A DNA stretch of 6,112 nt from the NCBI GenBank assembly GCA_030152425.1, contig JASLJP010000256.1, positions 1 through 6,112 of the forward strand. Direction: 5' to 3'. Under the pieces are notes generated by a model. It was not told where the DNA came from. It saw only the letters and a program-made list of their open reading frames with translations, and ran no database searches. Below are positions 1 through 6,071 of this stretch, in pieces. Within the stretch, counting starts at the first letter, position 1, and each line of letters starts with the position of its first letter. The position numbers and the translations under genes were made by a program. The DNA comes from Aquirhabdus sp. Its GTDB lineage: Bacteria > Pseudomonadota > Gammaproteobacteria > Pseudomonadales > Moraxellaceae.

Positions 1-771
1 GTCAACTCGATCAACTGGGCGCGTGTCGTGGCACAGGTGGTCTACTACTTCCGTGGCTATCTGGCCGCAACGACCAGCAACGATCAAAAAGTGTCGTTCA
101 CCGTGCCATCGGGCAATTTTGGCAACATCTGTGCTGGTCATATCGCGCGTCAGATGGGTCTGCCGATCGACAAACTGGTGGTCGCCACCAACGAAAACGA
201 CGTACTTGACGAGTTCTTCCGCACTGGCATCTACCGCGTACGCAAGTCGGCCGAAACCTGGCACACCACCAGCCCGTCGATGGACATCTCCAAAGCATCG
301 AACTTTGAACGCTTTGTCCATGACCTGCTGGGTGGCGATGCCGACCGCGTGGCGGCACTGTTCCATAAAGTCGAAACCAGCGGTGGCTTTGACCTGTCCG
401 GCGCTGCCGGCAGCGATGGCGATGAGTTTAAAGACATCGCCCGGTTTGGCTTTCAGTCGGGCAAATCGACCCACGCTGACCGCCTAAACACCATCCGTCA
501 GGTGGAAAAAAACTACGGCATCACCATCGACACCCATACTGCCGATGGCATCAAGGTCGCACTGGAGAAGATCGAAGTCGGTACGCCGATGATCGTGCTC
601 GAAACCGCGCTGGCCGCCAAGTTTAACGAAACCATCCAAGAAGCCCTCGGTCGCGATGCCGAGCGCCCGGCCGGCTTTGAAAACATCGAAGCCCTGCCGC
701 AGCACTTTACCGTGATGACGGCCGATGTGGCACAGATGAAGGCCTTTATCGCCCAGCATACCGGCCTGTAA
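1..771 (+). CDS. thrC: Threonine synthase, C-terminal part (5' end outside window)
   Basis: This PLP-dependent cytosolic enzyme converts O-phospho-L-homoserine to L-threonine and phosphate, the last step of threonine biosynthesis. Reading frame 1 is open from base 1 to a TAA at 769-771, giving 256 codons of what is usually a protein of about 430-480 residues. The visible part begins NSINWARVVAQVVYYF, a signature of the proteobacterial ThrC family. It is followed by the glycine-rich loop PSGNFGN (visible residues 36-42), which holds the PLP phosphate, and by ATNENDVLDEF, also typical of the family. The N-terminal domain and the PLP-binding lysine lie upstream of the window. A GTG at base 28 is internal and not the true start, because the conserved sequence continues upstream of it. 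In many proteobacteria thrC follows hom; that cannot be checked here. An intrinsic terminator follows 31 bases after the stop, so thrC ends its transcription unit. No frameshift or missing segment is visible. Identity is firm. Confidence 0.95.
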   Translation, partial: VNSINWARVVAQVVYYFRGYLAATTSNDQKVSFTVPSGNFGNICAGHIARQMGLPIDKLVVATNENDVLDEFFRTGIYRVRKSAETWHTTSPSMDISKASNFERFVHDLLGGDADRVAALFHKVETSGGFDLSGAAGSDGDEFKDIARFGFQSGKSTHADRLNTIRQVEKNYGITIDTHTADGIKVALEKIEVGTPMIVLETALAAKFNETIQEALGRDAERPAGFENIEALPQHFTVMTADVAQMKAFIAQHTGL

Positions 772-802
772 ACCAGCCCCCGCCAGCCTGTAAGCCCGAA
801 CA

Positions 803-834
803 GCCCTTGATCCCACCCGATCAGGGGCTTTTTT
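803..834 (+). terminator. Intrinsic terminator after thrC
   Basis: A 10-bp stem, GCCCTTGATC (803-812) with GATCAGGGGC (819-828), contains one G-T pair and encloses a 6-base loop. It is followed directly by TTTTTT (829-834). The position 31 bases after the thrC stop and the orientation fit a Rho-independent terminator that separates thrC from acnA. Confidence 0.9.
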
Positions 835-982
835 ATGGCCGCGCCGCCCTGCGCGTCCACTTGCATAAAGTCACAAACACCCATCGGACGCCCCTCACCT
901 TTAGCGTAAATCAGGCGTAGAATGAAATGCATGACCGCCAAATTGGATGGCAAGTCAGAACCTTAAGCTATGTGTCATGCCT

Positions 983-996
983 ACTTTCTCGAAAGT
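983..996. promoter_or_regulatory. Inverted repeat in the acnA leader, possible operator
   Basis: ACTTTC-TC-GAAAGT is a perfect 6+6 dyad ending 25 bases before the acnA ATG. As RNA it could form only a weak 5-bp hairpin with a 4-base loop, so a protein-binding site is the more natural reading. No known operator was recognised. The leader from 835 to 1021 has no convincing sigma70 promoter: TAGAAT at 918-923 resembles a -10 box but has no -35 partner at 16-18 bases. The functional role is inferred only. Confidence 0.3.
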
Positions 997-1021
997 CTAG
1001 ATCAACGGATCAGAGGTCATC

Positions 1022-3856
1022 ATGTCTAACCATAATCTGCACGACAGTCTAAAAACAATTCAACTCGCCAACGGCGACACCCGACAGCTCTACTCACTGC
1101 CCGCACTGGAAGCCGCTGGTGTGGGGCCGATCTCCAAACTCCCGGTCTCGATCCGCATCGTACTCGAGGCCGTACTGCGTAATGTCGACGGCAAAAAAAT
1201 TACCGCCGAACACGTCCACCAACTTGCCAACTGGCAGCCCAATAGCCCACGTACCGATGAGATCCCCTTCGTGGTGGCGCGCGTGGTGCTGCAAGATTTT
1301 ACCGGGGTGCCACTCCTCGCCGATCTGGCCGCTATGCGCAATGTCGCACACGACATGGGAAAAAACCCCAAAGCCATCGAGCCGCTGGTGCCCGTCGACC
1401 TCGTGGTCGACCACTCGGTACAGGTCGACTACTACGGCAGCAACGATGCGCTGTTTAAGAATATGAAACTGGAATTCAAGCGCAACAAAGAGCGCTATCA
1501 ATTTATGAAATGGGGCATGCAGGCCTTTGATACCTTTGGCGTCGTGCCCCCCGGTTTTGGCATCGTCCATCAGGTCAATCTGGAATACTTGTTTCGCGGT
1601 GTGCCGGAAAAAAATGGCGTGCTCTATCCCGACACCTTAGTCGGTACGGACTCACATACCACCATGATCAATGCCGTCGGCGTGGTCGGCTGGGGGGTGG
1701 GCGGTATCGAAGCCGAAGCCGGTATGCTCGGCCAGCCGGTGTATTTCCTCACCCCCGATGTGGTCGGCGTGGAGCTCAGGGGCAAACTACGTGAAGGCGT
1801 CACCGCCACCGACTTGGTGCTGACCATCACCGAAATGCTGCGCCGTGAAAAAGTGGTCGGCAAATTTGTCGAATTTATCGGCCCCGGCACGGCCTCACTG
1901 TCGCTGACCGACCGCGCCACCATCGCCAATATGGCGCCTGAATACGGCGCGACCATGGGCTTCTTTCCCATCGACCAAGTCACGGTCGACTATATGCGTG
2001 GCACAGGACGTAGCGAAGCGGTCATCGATGCCTTTGAGCGTTACTTTAAGGCGCAAGGGCTGTTCGGTATCCCCAATGCCGGTGAGCTGAACTACAGCAG
2101 CAACCTGAGCCTCGACTTGGACACCATCGTGCCCTCATTGGCTGGCCCGAAACGCCCGCAAGACCGTATTGAGCTGCCGCGTATGGCGCAGGACTTTGAT
2201 CGCCTGTTTAGCGCGCCGCTACCGGAAAATGGCTTTAACAAAAACGCGGGTGATCTACACAAACGCTTTGTCACCAAGCGCAGCAACCGCAGCGAAAAAT
2301 TCTCCCCGCATAAATCCGACTACCATGGCACCATCATCCGCGGCGAAGCCGACATGATCGCCAACCGCCCGACCTCGGACGGCCATATTCCGCAGATGCC
2401 GACTGAAGACGAGTTTATGGATCTGGGGCATGGCGATGTGCTGATCGCCGCGATCACCTCCTGTACCAATACCTCCAATCCAAGCGTGCTGATCGCTGCA
2501 GGTCTACTGGCCAAGAAAGCTGTCGCTAAAGGACTGACGGTACATCCACGGGTCAAGACCTCGTTTGGCCCCGGTTCGCGCGTGGTGCCCGAGTATCTGC
2601 AGGCTGCAGGTCTCCAGTCCTCCCTCGATGCGCTGGGCTTTAATGTGGCCGCCTTTGGCTGTACCACCTGTATCGGCAACGCCGGTGATCTCGCCGCTGA
2701 GTTTAACGAAGCCATCGTCGCCAACGACATCGTCGCAGCGGCGGTACTGTCGGGTAACCGCAACTTTGAAGCGCGCATTCACCCCAATATCCGCGCCAAC
2801 TTCCTCGCCTCGCCGCCCTTGGTCGTGGCCTTTGCCCTCGCCGGCCGTGTCAATATCGACATGACCAAAGACCCCCTCGGCACGGGCAGCGATGGGCAAC
2901 CGGTGTACCTGAAAGACATCTGGCCATCGAGCGATGAGATCAATGCCCTCATGAAATACGCGCAAGACCCGGCGGTCTACCGCGAAAAATATGCCGACTT
3001 CACCCAAGACAACGAGCTGTGGAGCAGTATTCATAGCACGCGCGGCGATGTCTATATGTGGCCGGCCTCGACCTATATCGCGCGGCCCCCATTTTTCGAT
3101 CACTTCGAGATGACCCCTGCACCGGTGGCCGAAATCAAGCATGCCCGCGCACTGCTGATCCTCGGCGACTCGGTAACCACCGACCATATCTCTCCAGCAG
3201 GTTCATTTCGTGAGTCGTCACCTGCAGGGCAATATCTGGTCAAGCACTTGGTCGAGCCTGCCGACTTCAATACCTACGGCTCACGTCGGGGGAATCACGA
3301 CATCATGATTCGCGGCACCTTTGCCAATGTGCGGGTCAAAAACCTGATGCTGCCTATCGGCAGAGATGGCTCCCGCACAGAGGGGGGCTACACCCTGCTC
3401 GATGGGCTGCAGACCACTGTCTATGACGCCGCGATGGCCTATATCGAGCGCAAATGGCCGACCGTGGTGTTTGCCGGTGAAGAGTACGGCACCGGCTCCA
3501 GCCGCGACTGGGCGGCCAAAGGTACGCAACTGCTCGGGGTCAATGCGGTGATCGCACGCAGCTTTGAACGCATTCACCGCTCCAATCTGGTCGGCATGGG
3601 CGTGCTGCCACTGCAGTTTAAGGGCAGTGATTCGGTACAGTCGCTGGCCATCACCGGCGATGAACACTTTGAGTTTATCGGGGTCAACGACCACATGAGC
3701 CCGCAGTCCGACATCACCATGCGTATCACCCGCCCCAGCGGCGAGTCGATCGAGGTGGTGCTGCTGTCACGCATCGACACCCCGATCGAGGTGGACTATT
3801 ACCGCCACGGCGGCATCCTGCCCTATGTGCTGCGCGAGATCTTAAGCAAAGCCTAA
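1022..3856 (+). CDS. acnA: Aconitate hydratase, AcnA/IRP1 type
   Basis: This monomeric cytosolic [4Fe-4S] enzyme interconverts citrate and isocitrate via cis-aconitate in the TCA and glyoxylate cycles. Cluster-ligand cysteines are visible at Cys481 (SCTNTSNPS) and at Cys547 and Cys550 (GCTTCIGN). Active-site motifs include QDFTGVP (91-97), GTDSHTT (208-214), SGNRNFE (577-583), GDSVTTDHISPAGS (715-728), YGSRRGNHD (752-760) and GTGSSRDWAAKG (823-834). The swivelling C-terminal domain runs from about residue 700 to the end. The ATG at 1022 has AGAGG at 1012-1016, five bases upstream, and is followed directly by conserved sequence. At 944 residues it is longer than the roughly 890-910 of familiar AcnA proteins. 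Most of the excess lies in a hydrophilic linker around 385-470, between GPKRPQDR and the first cluster cysteine. AcnD, the 2-methylisocitrate dehydratase paralogue, is an alternative but is shorter (about 865) and normally lies beside prp genes, absent here. Apo-AcnA binds mRNA in some bacteria, but nothing here tests that. Confidence 0.95.
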   Translation: MSNHNLHDSLKTIQLANGDTRQLYSLPALEAAGVGPISKLPVSIRIVLEAVLRNVDGKKITAEHVHQLANWQPNSPRTDEIPFVVARVVLQDFTGVPLLADLAAMRNVAHDMGKNPKAIEPLVPVDLVVDHSVQVDYYGSNDALFKNMKLEFKRNKERYQFMKWGMQAFDTFGVVPPGFGIVHQVNLEYLFRGVPEKNGVLYPDTLVGTDSHTTMINAVGVVGWGVGGIEAEAGMLGQPVYFLTPDVVGVELRGKLREGVTATDLVLTITEMLRREKVVGKFVEFIGPGTASLSLTDRATIANMAPEYGATMGFFPIDQVTVDYMRGTGRSEAVIDAFERYFKAQGLFGIPNAGELNYSSNLSLDLDTIVPSLAGPKRPQDRIELPRMAQDFDRLFSAPLPENGFNKNAGDLHKRFVTKRSNRSEKFSPHKSDYHGTIIRGEADMIANRPTSDGHIPQMPTEDEFMDLGHGDVLIAAITSCTNTSNPSVLIAAGLLAKKAVAKGLTVHPRVKTSFGPGSRVVPEYLQAAGLQSSLDALGFNVAAFGCTTCIGNAGDLAAEFNEAIVANDIVAAAVLSGNRNFEARIHPNIRANFLASPPLVVAFALAGRVNIDMTKDPLGTGSDGQPVYLKDIWPSSDEINALMKYAQDPAVYREKYADFTQDNELWSSIHSTRGDVYMWPASTYIARPPFFDHFEMTPAPVAEIKHARALLILGDSVTTDHISPAGSFRESSPAGQYLVKHLVEPADFNTYGSRRGNHDIMIRGTFANVRVKNLMLPIGRDGSRTEGGYTLLDGLQTTVYDAAMAYIERKWPTVVFAGEEYGTGSSRDWAAKGTQLLGVNAVIARSFERIHRSNLVGMGVLPLQFKGSDSVQSLAITGDEHFEFIGVNDHMSPQSDITMRITRPSGESIEVVLLSRIDTPIEVDYYRHGGILPYVLREILSKA

Positions 3857-3867
3857 GCATCACGCAT

Positions 3868-3900
3868 AAAAAACGAGCCGCATGGGGCTCGTTTTTTTTT
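3868..3900. terminator. Bidirectional intrinsic terminator between acnA and azoR
   Basis: The 7-bp stem ACGAGCC (3873-3879) / GGCTCGT (3886-3892) encloses a 6-base loop. It is flanked by A's at 3868-3872 and ends in a run of nine T's (3892-3900). Read on +, it follows the acnA stop by 11 bases and ends in U's. Read on -, it lies 16 bases after the azoR stop and also ends in a U run, from the A's at 3868-3873. One element can therefore stop both convergent transcripts. Confidence 0.9.
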
Positions 3901-3916
3901 GATCTCATGTGCAGGC

Positions 3917-4495
3917 TTAGCTGGCCAAGGCCAGTTTAGGAATCGCGGCATGGGCGGCGGCCAAGGCATCGACACGATGCTGCGGCGAGTAGGCAATGCC
4001 TTCGGCACGGACAAACTGTACATCCGTCACACCGATAAAGTTAAACACTTGGGTCAGATAGCTTTCTTGAAAGTCGGCTGGGTTATCCACACCAAACTGA
4101 CTACCCCGGCCACTGGCGATGACGATTTTTTTGCCGGTCACCAGACCTTTAGGGCCGGCTTCGCTATACGAGAAGGTGCGGCCAGCCACCAGTACACGAT
4201 CCACCCAGGCTTTTAGGGTTGAAGGGATCGAAAAGTTGTACATCGGCGCACCGATGACCACGATATCGGCATCTAGAAACTGCTGCAGCACCTGTTCAGA
4301 GGCAGCGGCGGCTTCGGCATCCAGCTTGGCCGAGCTAGCACCTGTTAAGTGGGGAATGCTGTTTTGATCCAGATCGAGATGGGTGATGGTCAGACCGCTG
4401 TGATCACGGCTCAGGTCAGCGACGATGGCAGCGGTCAGCTCACGGGTCACAGAATTTTGGCCGAGCGCGCTAGAGTCGATATGTAATACGTTCAT
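3917..4495 (-). CDS. azoR: FMN-dependent NADH-azoreductase / quinone reductase
   Basis: This 192-residue flavodoxin-fold protein belongs to the AzoR (AcpD) family. Such enzymes use NADH and bound FMN for two-electron reduction of azo bonds and quinones in the cytosol, and are thought to protect cells from electrophilic quinones. Visible features are an N-terminal MNVLHIDSSALGQNS strand and phosphate-binding loop, APMYNFSIPSTLKAW (83-97, FMN contact), GLVTGKK (117-123), the flavin-side loop SGRGSQFG (128-135), FIGVTDVQFVRAEGIAY (153-169), and an Ala-rich C-terminus. Length is close to the roughly 200 residues of E. coli AzoR. The open frame extends 47 codons further upstream, but that extension crosses the divergent promoter region and matches nothing in the family, so ATG at 4495 is chosen. 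It has a weak AGAG ribosome-binding site at 4504-4507, eight bases away. The gene lies head-to-head with a LysR regulator, its likely controller. The natural substrate (azo dye, quinone or nitro compound) cannot be told from sequence. Confidence 0.93.
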   Translation of the reverse strand: MNVLHIDSSALGQNSVTRELTAAIVADLSRDHSGLTITHLDLDQNSIPHLTGASSAKLDAEAAAASEQVLQQFLDADIVVIGAPMYNFSIPSTLKAWVDRVLVAGRTFSYSEAGPKGLVTGKKIVIASGRGSQFGVDNPADFQESYLTQVFNFIGVTDVQFVRAEGIAYSPQHRVDALAAAHAAIPKLALAS

Positions 4496-4518
4496 GATGT
4501 GTACTCTGATCAATGTGG

Positions 4519-4532
4519 GCGGAATATCCCGC
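4519..4532. promoter_or_regulatory. Imperfect palindrome at the predicted azoR transcript start
   Basis: GCGGAATATCCCGC is a 14-base dyad with a single mismatched pair. It falls at about +4 to +17 of the transcript predicted from the azoR promoter at 4542-4570 and ends 23 bases before the azoR ATG. It could be an operator or a short 4-bp hairpin in the 5' leader. The dyad is seen directly; its function is inferred. Confidence 0.3.
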
Positions 4533-4541
4533 GATGGAGAT

Positions 4542-4570
4542 ACTATATTCGTTTGATTAATCCGCACCAA
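4542..4570 (-). promoter_or_regulatory. Predicted sigma70-type promoter of azoR
   Basis: On the minus strand, TTGGTG (4570-4565) is followed after exactly 17 bases by TATAGT (4547-4542). The -10 matches consensus at 5 of 6 bases and the -35 at 3 of 6. The predicted start near 4535 gives a leader of about 40 bases before the azoR ATG. The weak -35 fits a promoter needing an activator, as is common for LysR targets. It shares DNA with the lysR promoter on the other strand. Confidence 0.6.
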
Positions 4571-4581
4571 GACCCTAAAAT
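4553..4581 (+). promoter_or_regulatory. Predicted sigma70-type promoter of the LysR gene
   Basis: TTGATT (4553-4558) and TAAAAT (4576-4581) are separated by exactly 17 bases and match consensus at 4 of 6 and 5 of 6 positions. Transcription would begin near 4588, leaving about 86 bases of leader before the GTG at 4675. Its -35 box lies inside the spacer of the azoR promoter and vice versa, so polymerase should not be able to occupy both at once. Confidence 0.6.
4555..4562. promoter_or_regulatory. GATTAATC dyad between the two promoters, candidate LysR site
   Basis: This perfect 8-base palindrome lies between the interleaved -35 boxes of azoR and lysR. LysR-type proteins usually bind AT-rich interrupted dyads (T-N11-A class) upstream of the divergent target and over their own promoter. 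The position fits that rule, but the dyad does not extend cleanly beyond eight bases, so assigning the regulator to it is inference. Confidence 0.35.
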
Positions 4582-4634
4582 AAGACGTATCGTTCCACTT
4601 TCGCAACATTAAAGCGCAGTTGATCCGGCGTATC

Positions 4635-4649
4635 ATGGCCGCAGGCCAT
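4635..4649 (+). promoter_or_regulatory. Hairpin in the LysR gene leader
   Basis: ATGGCC-GCA-GGCCAT is a perfect 6-bp stem with a 3-base loop, located 13 bases before the ribosome-binding site at 4663. No T-run follows, so it is not a terminator. It would mask the only purine-rich stretch ahead of the alternative TTG start at 4651, which supports initiation at the downstream GTG. Confidence 0.4.
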
Positions 4650-4662
4650 ATTGAACCCGACT

Positions 4663-4666
4663 GGAG
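4663..4666 (+). promoter_or_regulatory. Ribosome-binding site that decides the LysR start
   Basis: GGAG lies eight bases before GTG 4675. The longer in-frame TTG at 4651 has only AGG (4643-4645), inside a hairpin. The GTG start also yields the usual LysR beginning (M-D-N-L-N-D-L) with the helix-turn-helix close to the N-terminus. Confidence 0.7.
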
Positions 4667-4674
4667 TTTTCCCC

Positions 4675-5643
4675 GTGGATAATCTCAATGATCTGTACCT
4701 GTATGCCATGGTCGTCGAGCATGGCGGCTTTAGCAAAGCCGAGCGTGCGCTGGATATCCCCAAGTCACGCCTGAGTCGGCGCATCACTCAACTTGAAACC
4801 GAACTGGGCGTGCGCCTGCTGCAGCGCGGCTCACGCCACTTTGTGGTGACCGATGTCGGCCAACGTGTCTATCAGCATGTGCAGTCGATGCTGACCGAGG
4901 CGCAAGCGGCGCGCGATGTGGTGGCTGAATTGCGCGCTGAACCGCGTGGCATCCTGCGCGTAAGTGTGCCGGTGGATATCGCCGAGCGGCAGTTGCCGCT
5001 GATCCTGCCGGAGTTTATGCGGCGTTATCCGCATATCCGCCTGCAGCTCTCAGTGACCAATCGTCGGGTCGACTTGCTCAACGAAGGCATCGACGTCGCG
5101 CTGCGCGTGCGGGACACACTGGATAATGATGGCAATCTGGTGATGCGTAATTTCGGTCAGACCGAGTCTTTGCTGGTGGCCAGTCCGGCCTATCTCGACC
5201 GCATGGGACGACCCCAGCATCCCGATGATCTGGCGCAGCACATCACCCTGTCCAGCAATGAGACCGAGCACAAACAAGTGTGGACGCTGCATGGCCCCGA
5301 GGGGAAACAACAGTTTGAGATCCAACCGCAATTGATCGGGTCGAGCTTTGCGCTGCTCGGCGCGTTGGCCGAGCAAGGCAACGGCATTGCGCTGTTGCCG
5401 CTCATGCGCTGCATCGACCAACTGCGCAGCGGTACGCTGGAAGTCGTGCTGTCCGACTGGCGTCTGCCGCAGGGCATCTACCATGCAGTGTTTGCCTCAC
5501 GCCGAGGCATGCTGCCCGCGGTGCGGGTCTTTATCGACTTTCTGGCCGAGAAAATTCCACCCATGCTGGAGGAACTGCACAGCCAATGCGGCAAAGACCG
5601 CTTGGCCATGGCGGAGCAGGAGGCTAGACCAGATCCGTCTTGA
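4675..5643 (+). CDS. LysR-type transcriptional regulator, CrgA-like
   Basis: This is a cytosolic DNA-binding regulator of 322 residues. The N-terminal winged helix-turn-helix covers about 1-60, with GGFSKAERALDIPKSRLSRRITQLETELGVRLLQR typical of the family (written here as the span 17-51, key residues F19, S31, S34 and R35). A helical linker runs to about 88. The periplasmic-binding-protein-like effector domain begins at RGILRVSVP (91-99) and includes GIDVALRVR (138-146), SSFALLGALAEQGNGIALLP (223-242) and LSDWRLPQ (259-266), which resemble the CrgA group. The last 20 or so residues extend beyond the common end near residue 300, and the final 20 bases overlap the 3' end of the osmC-family gene on the other strand. 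GTG is preferred over the in-frame TTG at 4651, which would add eight residues. It is divergent from azoR, so azoR and the gene itself are its most likely targets. The effector is unknown; a quinone or electrophile is a guess from context. Confidence 0.92.
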   Translation: MDNLNDLYLYAMVVEHGGFSKAERALDIPKSRLSRRITQLETELGVRLLQRGSRHFVVTDVGQRVYQHVQSMLTEAQAARDVVAELRAEPRGILRVSVPVDIAERQLPLILPEFMRRYPHIRLQLSVTNRRVDLLNEGIDVALRVRDTLDNDGNLVMRNFGQTESLLVASPAYLDRMGRPQHPDDLAQHITLSSNETEHKQVWTLHGPEGKQQFEIQPQLIGSSFALLGALAEQGNGIALLPLMRCIDQLRSGTLEVVLSDWRLPQGIYHAVFASRRGMLPAVRVFIDFLAEKIPPMLEELHSQCGKDRLAMAEQEARPDPS

Positions 5644-6058
5644 TCTCGACCTGACCGGTGAGGACCTTGTGGATCGGACAGGCATTGGCGACCTGCAGCA
5701 GACGCGTGCGTTGCTCCTCGGACAGAGCACCGATTAAGGTGATCTGGCGACCGATCAGATTGCCGGTTTCGGGTTTACCCTCGGGATTAAACCAGAGCTT
5801 GACCAGCACCTCCTCCAGCGGCCATGCCTTGCGCACGGCGTACATCTTTAGCGTGATTGAGGTACAGGCACCGAGGCTGGACAGCAGCAGCTTGGTCGGA
5901 TCCGGCGCGGCATTCAGCCCGCCTTTTTCGGTGGGCTCATCGGCCTGCCACTGATGCTCGCCGTCACTCAAACTGACCAGAAAAGGCGCCTCTTGGATCA
6001 CTGCGGTGACCGAAGCAGCCGGCTGCAAGGCGGGGTCGGTCGTTGGGGTATCCGTCAT
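5624..6058 (-). CDS. OsmC/Ohr-family thiol protein
   Basis: This 144-residue protein of the OsmC superfamily has the two conserved cysteines of the fold: Cys65 in SSLGACTSITLKMYA and Cys127 in ANACPIHKVLTG, 62 residues apart. In OsmC and Ohr these thiols reduce organic or fatty-acid hydroperoxides at the dimer interface, with electrons often from lipoylated proteins. The N-terminal beta sheet (about 15-45), the PTKLLLSSLGAC helix start and the RQITLIGALSEEQRTRLLQ segment (104-122) all fit. It belongs to the broad 'OsmC family protein' branch rather than clearly to OsmC or Ohr proper, so no symbol is given and substrate is uncertain. ATG at 6058 has AAAGGA at 6071-6066, seven bases upstream. 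The TAG stop at 5626-5624 lies inside the 3' end of the convergent LysR gene. No terminator hairpin with a U-run is visible between the two. The promoter is probably beyond the right edge; the 41 bases upstream of the ribosome site show no clear one. Confidence 0.9.
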   Translation of the reverse strand: MTDTPTTDPALQPAASVTAVIQEAPFLVSLSDGEHQWQADEPTEKGGLNAAPDPTKLLLSSLGACTSITLKMYAVRKAWPLEEVLVKLWFNPEGKPETGNLIGRQITLIGALSEEQRTRLLQVANACPIHKVLTGQVEIKTDLV

Positions 6059-6065
6059 AGCTTTA

Positions 6066-6071
6066 TCCTTT
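6066..6071 (-). promoter_or_regulatory. Strong ribosome-binding site of the OsmC-family gene
   Basis: AAAGGA on the minus strand lies seven bases before the ATG at 6058. It is the best Shine-Dalgarno match among the minus-strand genes here and fixes the start codon. Confidence 0.7.

Noticed and set aside
28..771. GTG at 28 as the start of a complete 247-residue protein
   Set aside because: Conserved threonine synthase sequence (NSINWAR) continues in frame to base 1, so this is an internal codon of a truncated gene.
918..923. TAGAAT as the acnA -10 box
   Set aside because: No acceptable -35 box or extended -10 motif is found at suitable spacing, so it is not listed as a promoter.
1394..1428. 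Three GTCGAC copies in a short span
   Set aside because: They encode repeated Val-Asp pairs of the conserved aconitase sequence; codon choice explains them.
2504..3187. Long minus-strand open frame (227 codons) inside acnA
   Set aside because: It is an antisense shadow of a GC-rich conserved gene, with no recognisable domain. The same holds for the frames at 1094-1570, 2320-2778 and 3281-3694.
4496..4636. N-terminal extension of the azoreductase to ATG 4636
   Set aside because: The added 47 residues match nothing in the AzoR family and would run through both predicted promoters; ATG 4495 gives the canonical N-terminus.
4651..4674. TTG 4651 as the LysR start
   Set aside because: Its only purine-rich upstream stretch lies in a hairpin, while GTG 4675 has GGAG at eight bases and the standard LysR N-terminus.
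5050..5484. Minus-strand open frame (144 codons) inside the LysR gene
   Set aside because: It lies fully within a well-supported gene on the other strand, has no family resemblance and is explained by codon bias.
5648..5665. Dyad-like CCTGACCGGTGAGG after the LysR stop as a terminator
   Set aside because: It has a mismatch, no loop and no T-run, and lies in OsmC-family coding sequence.
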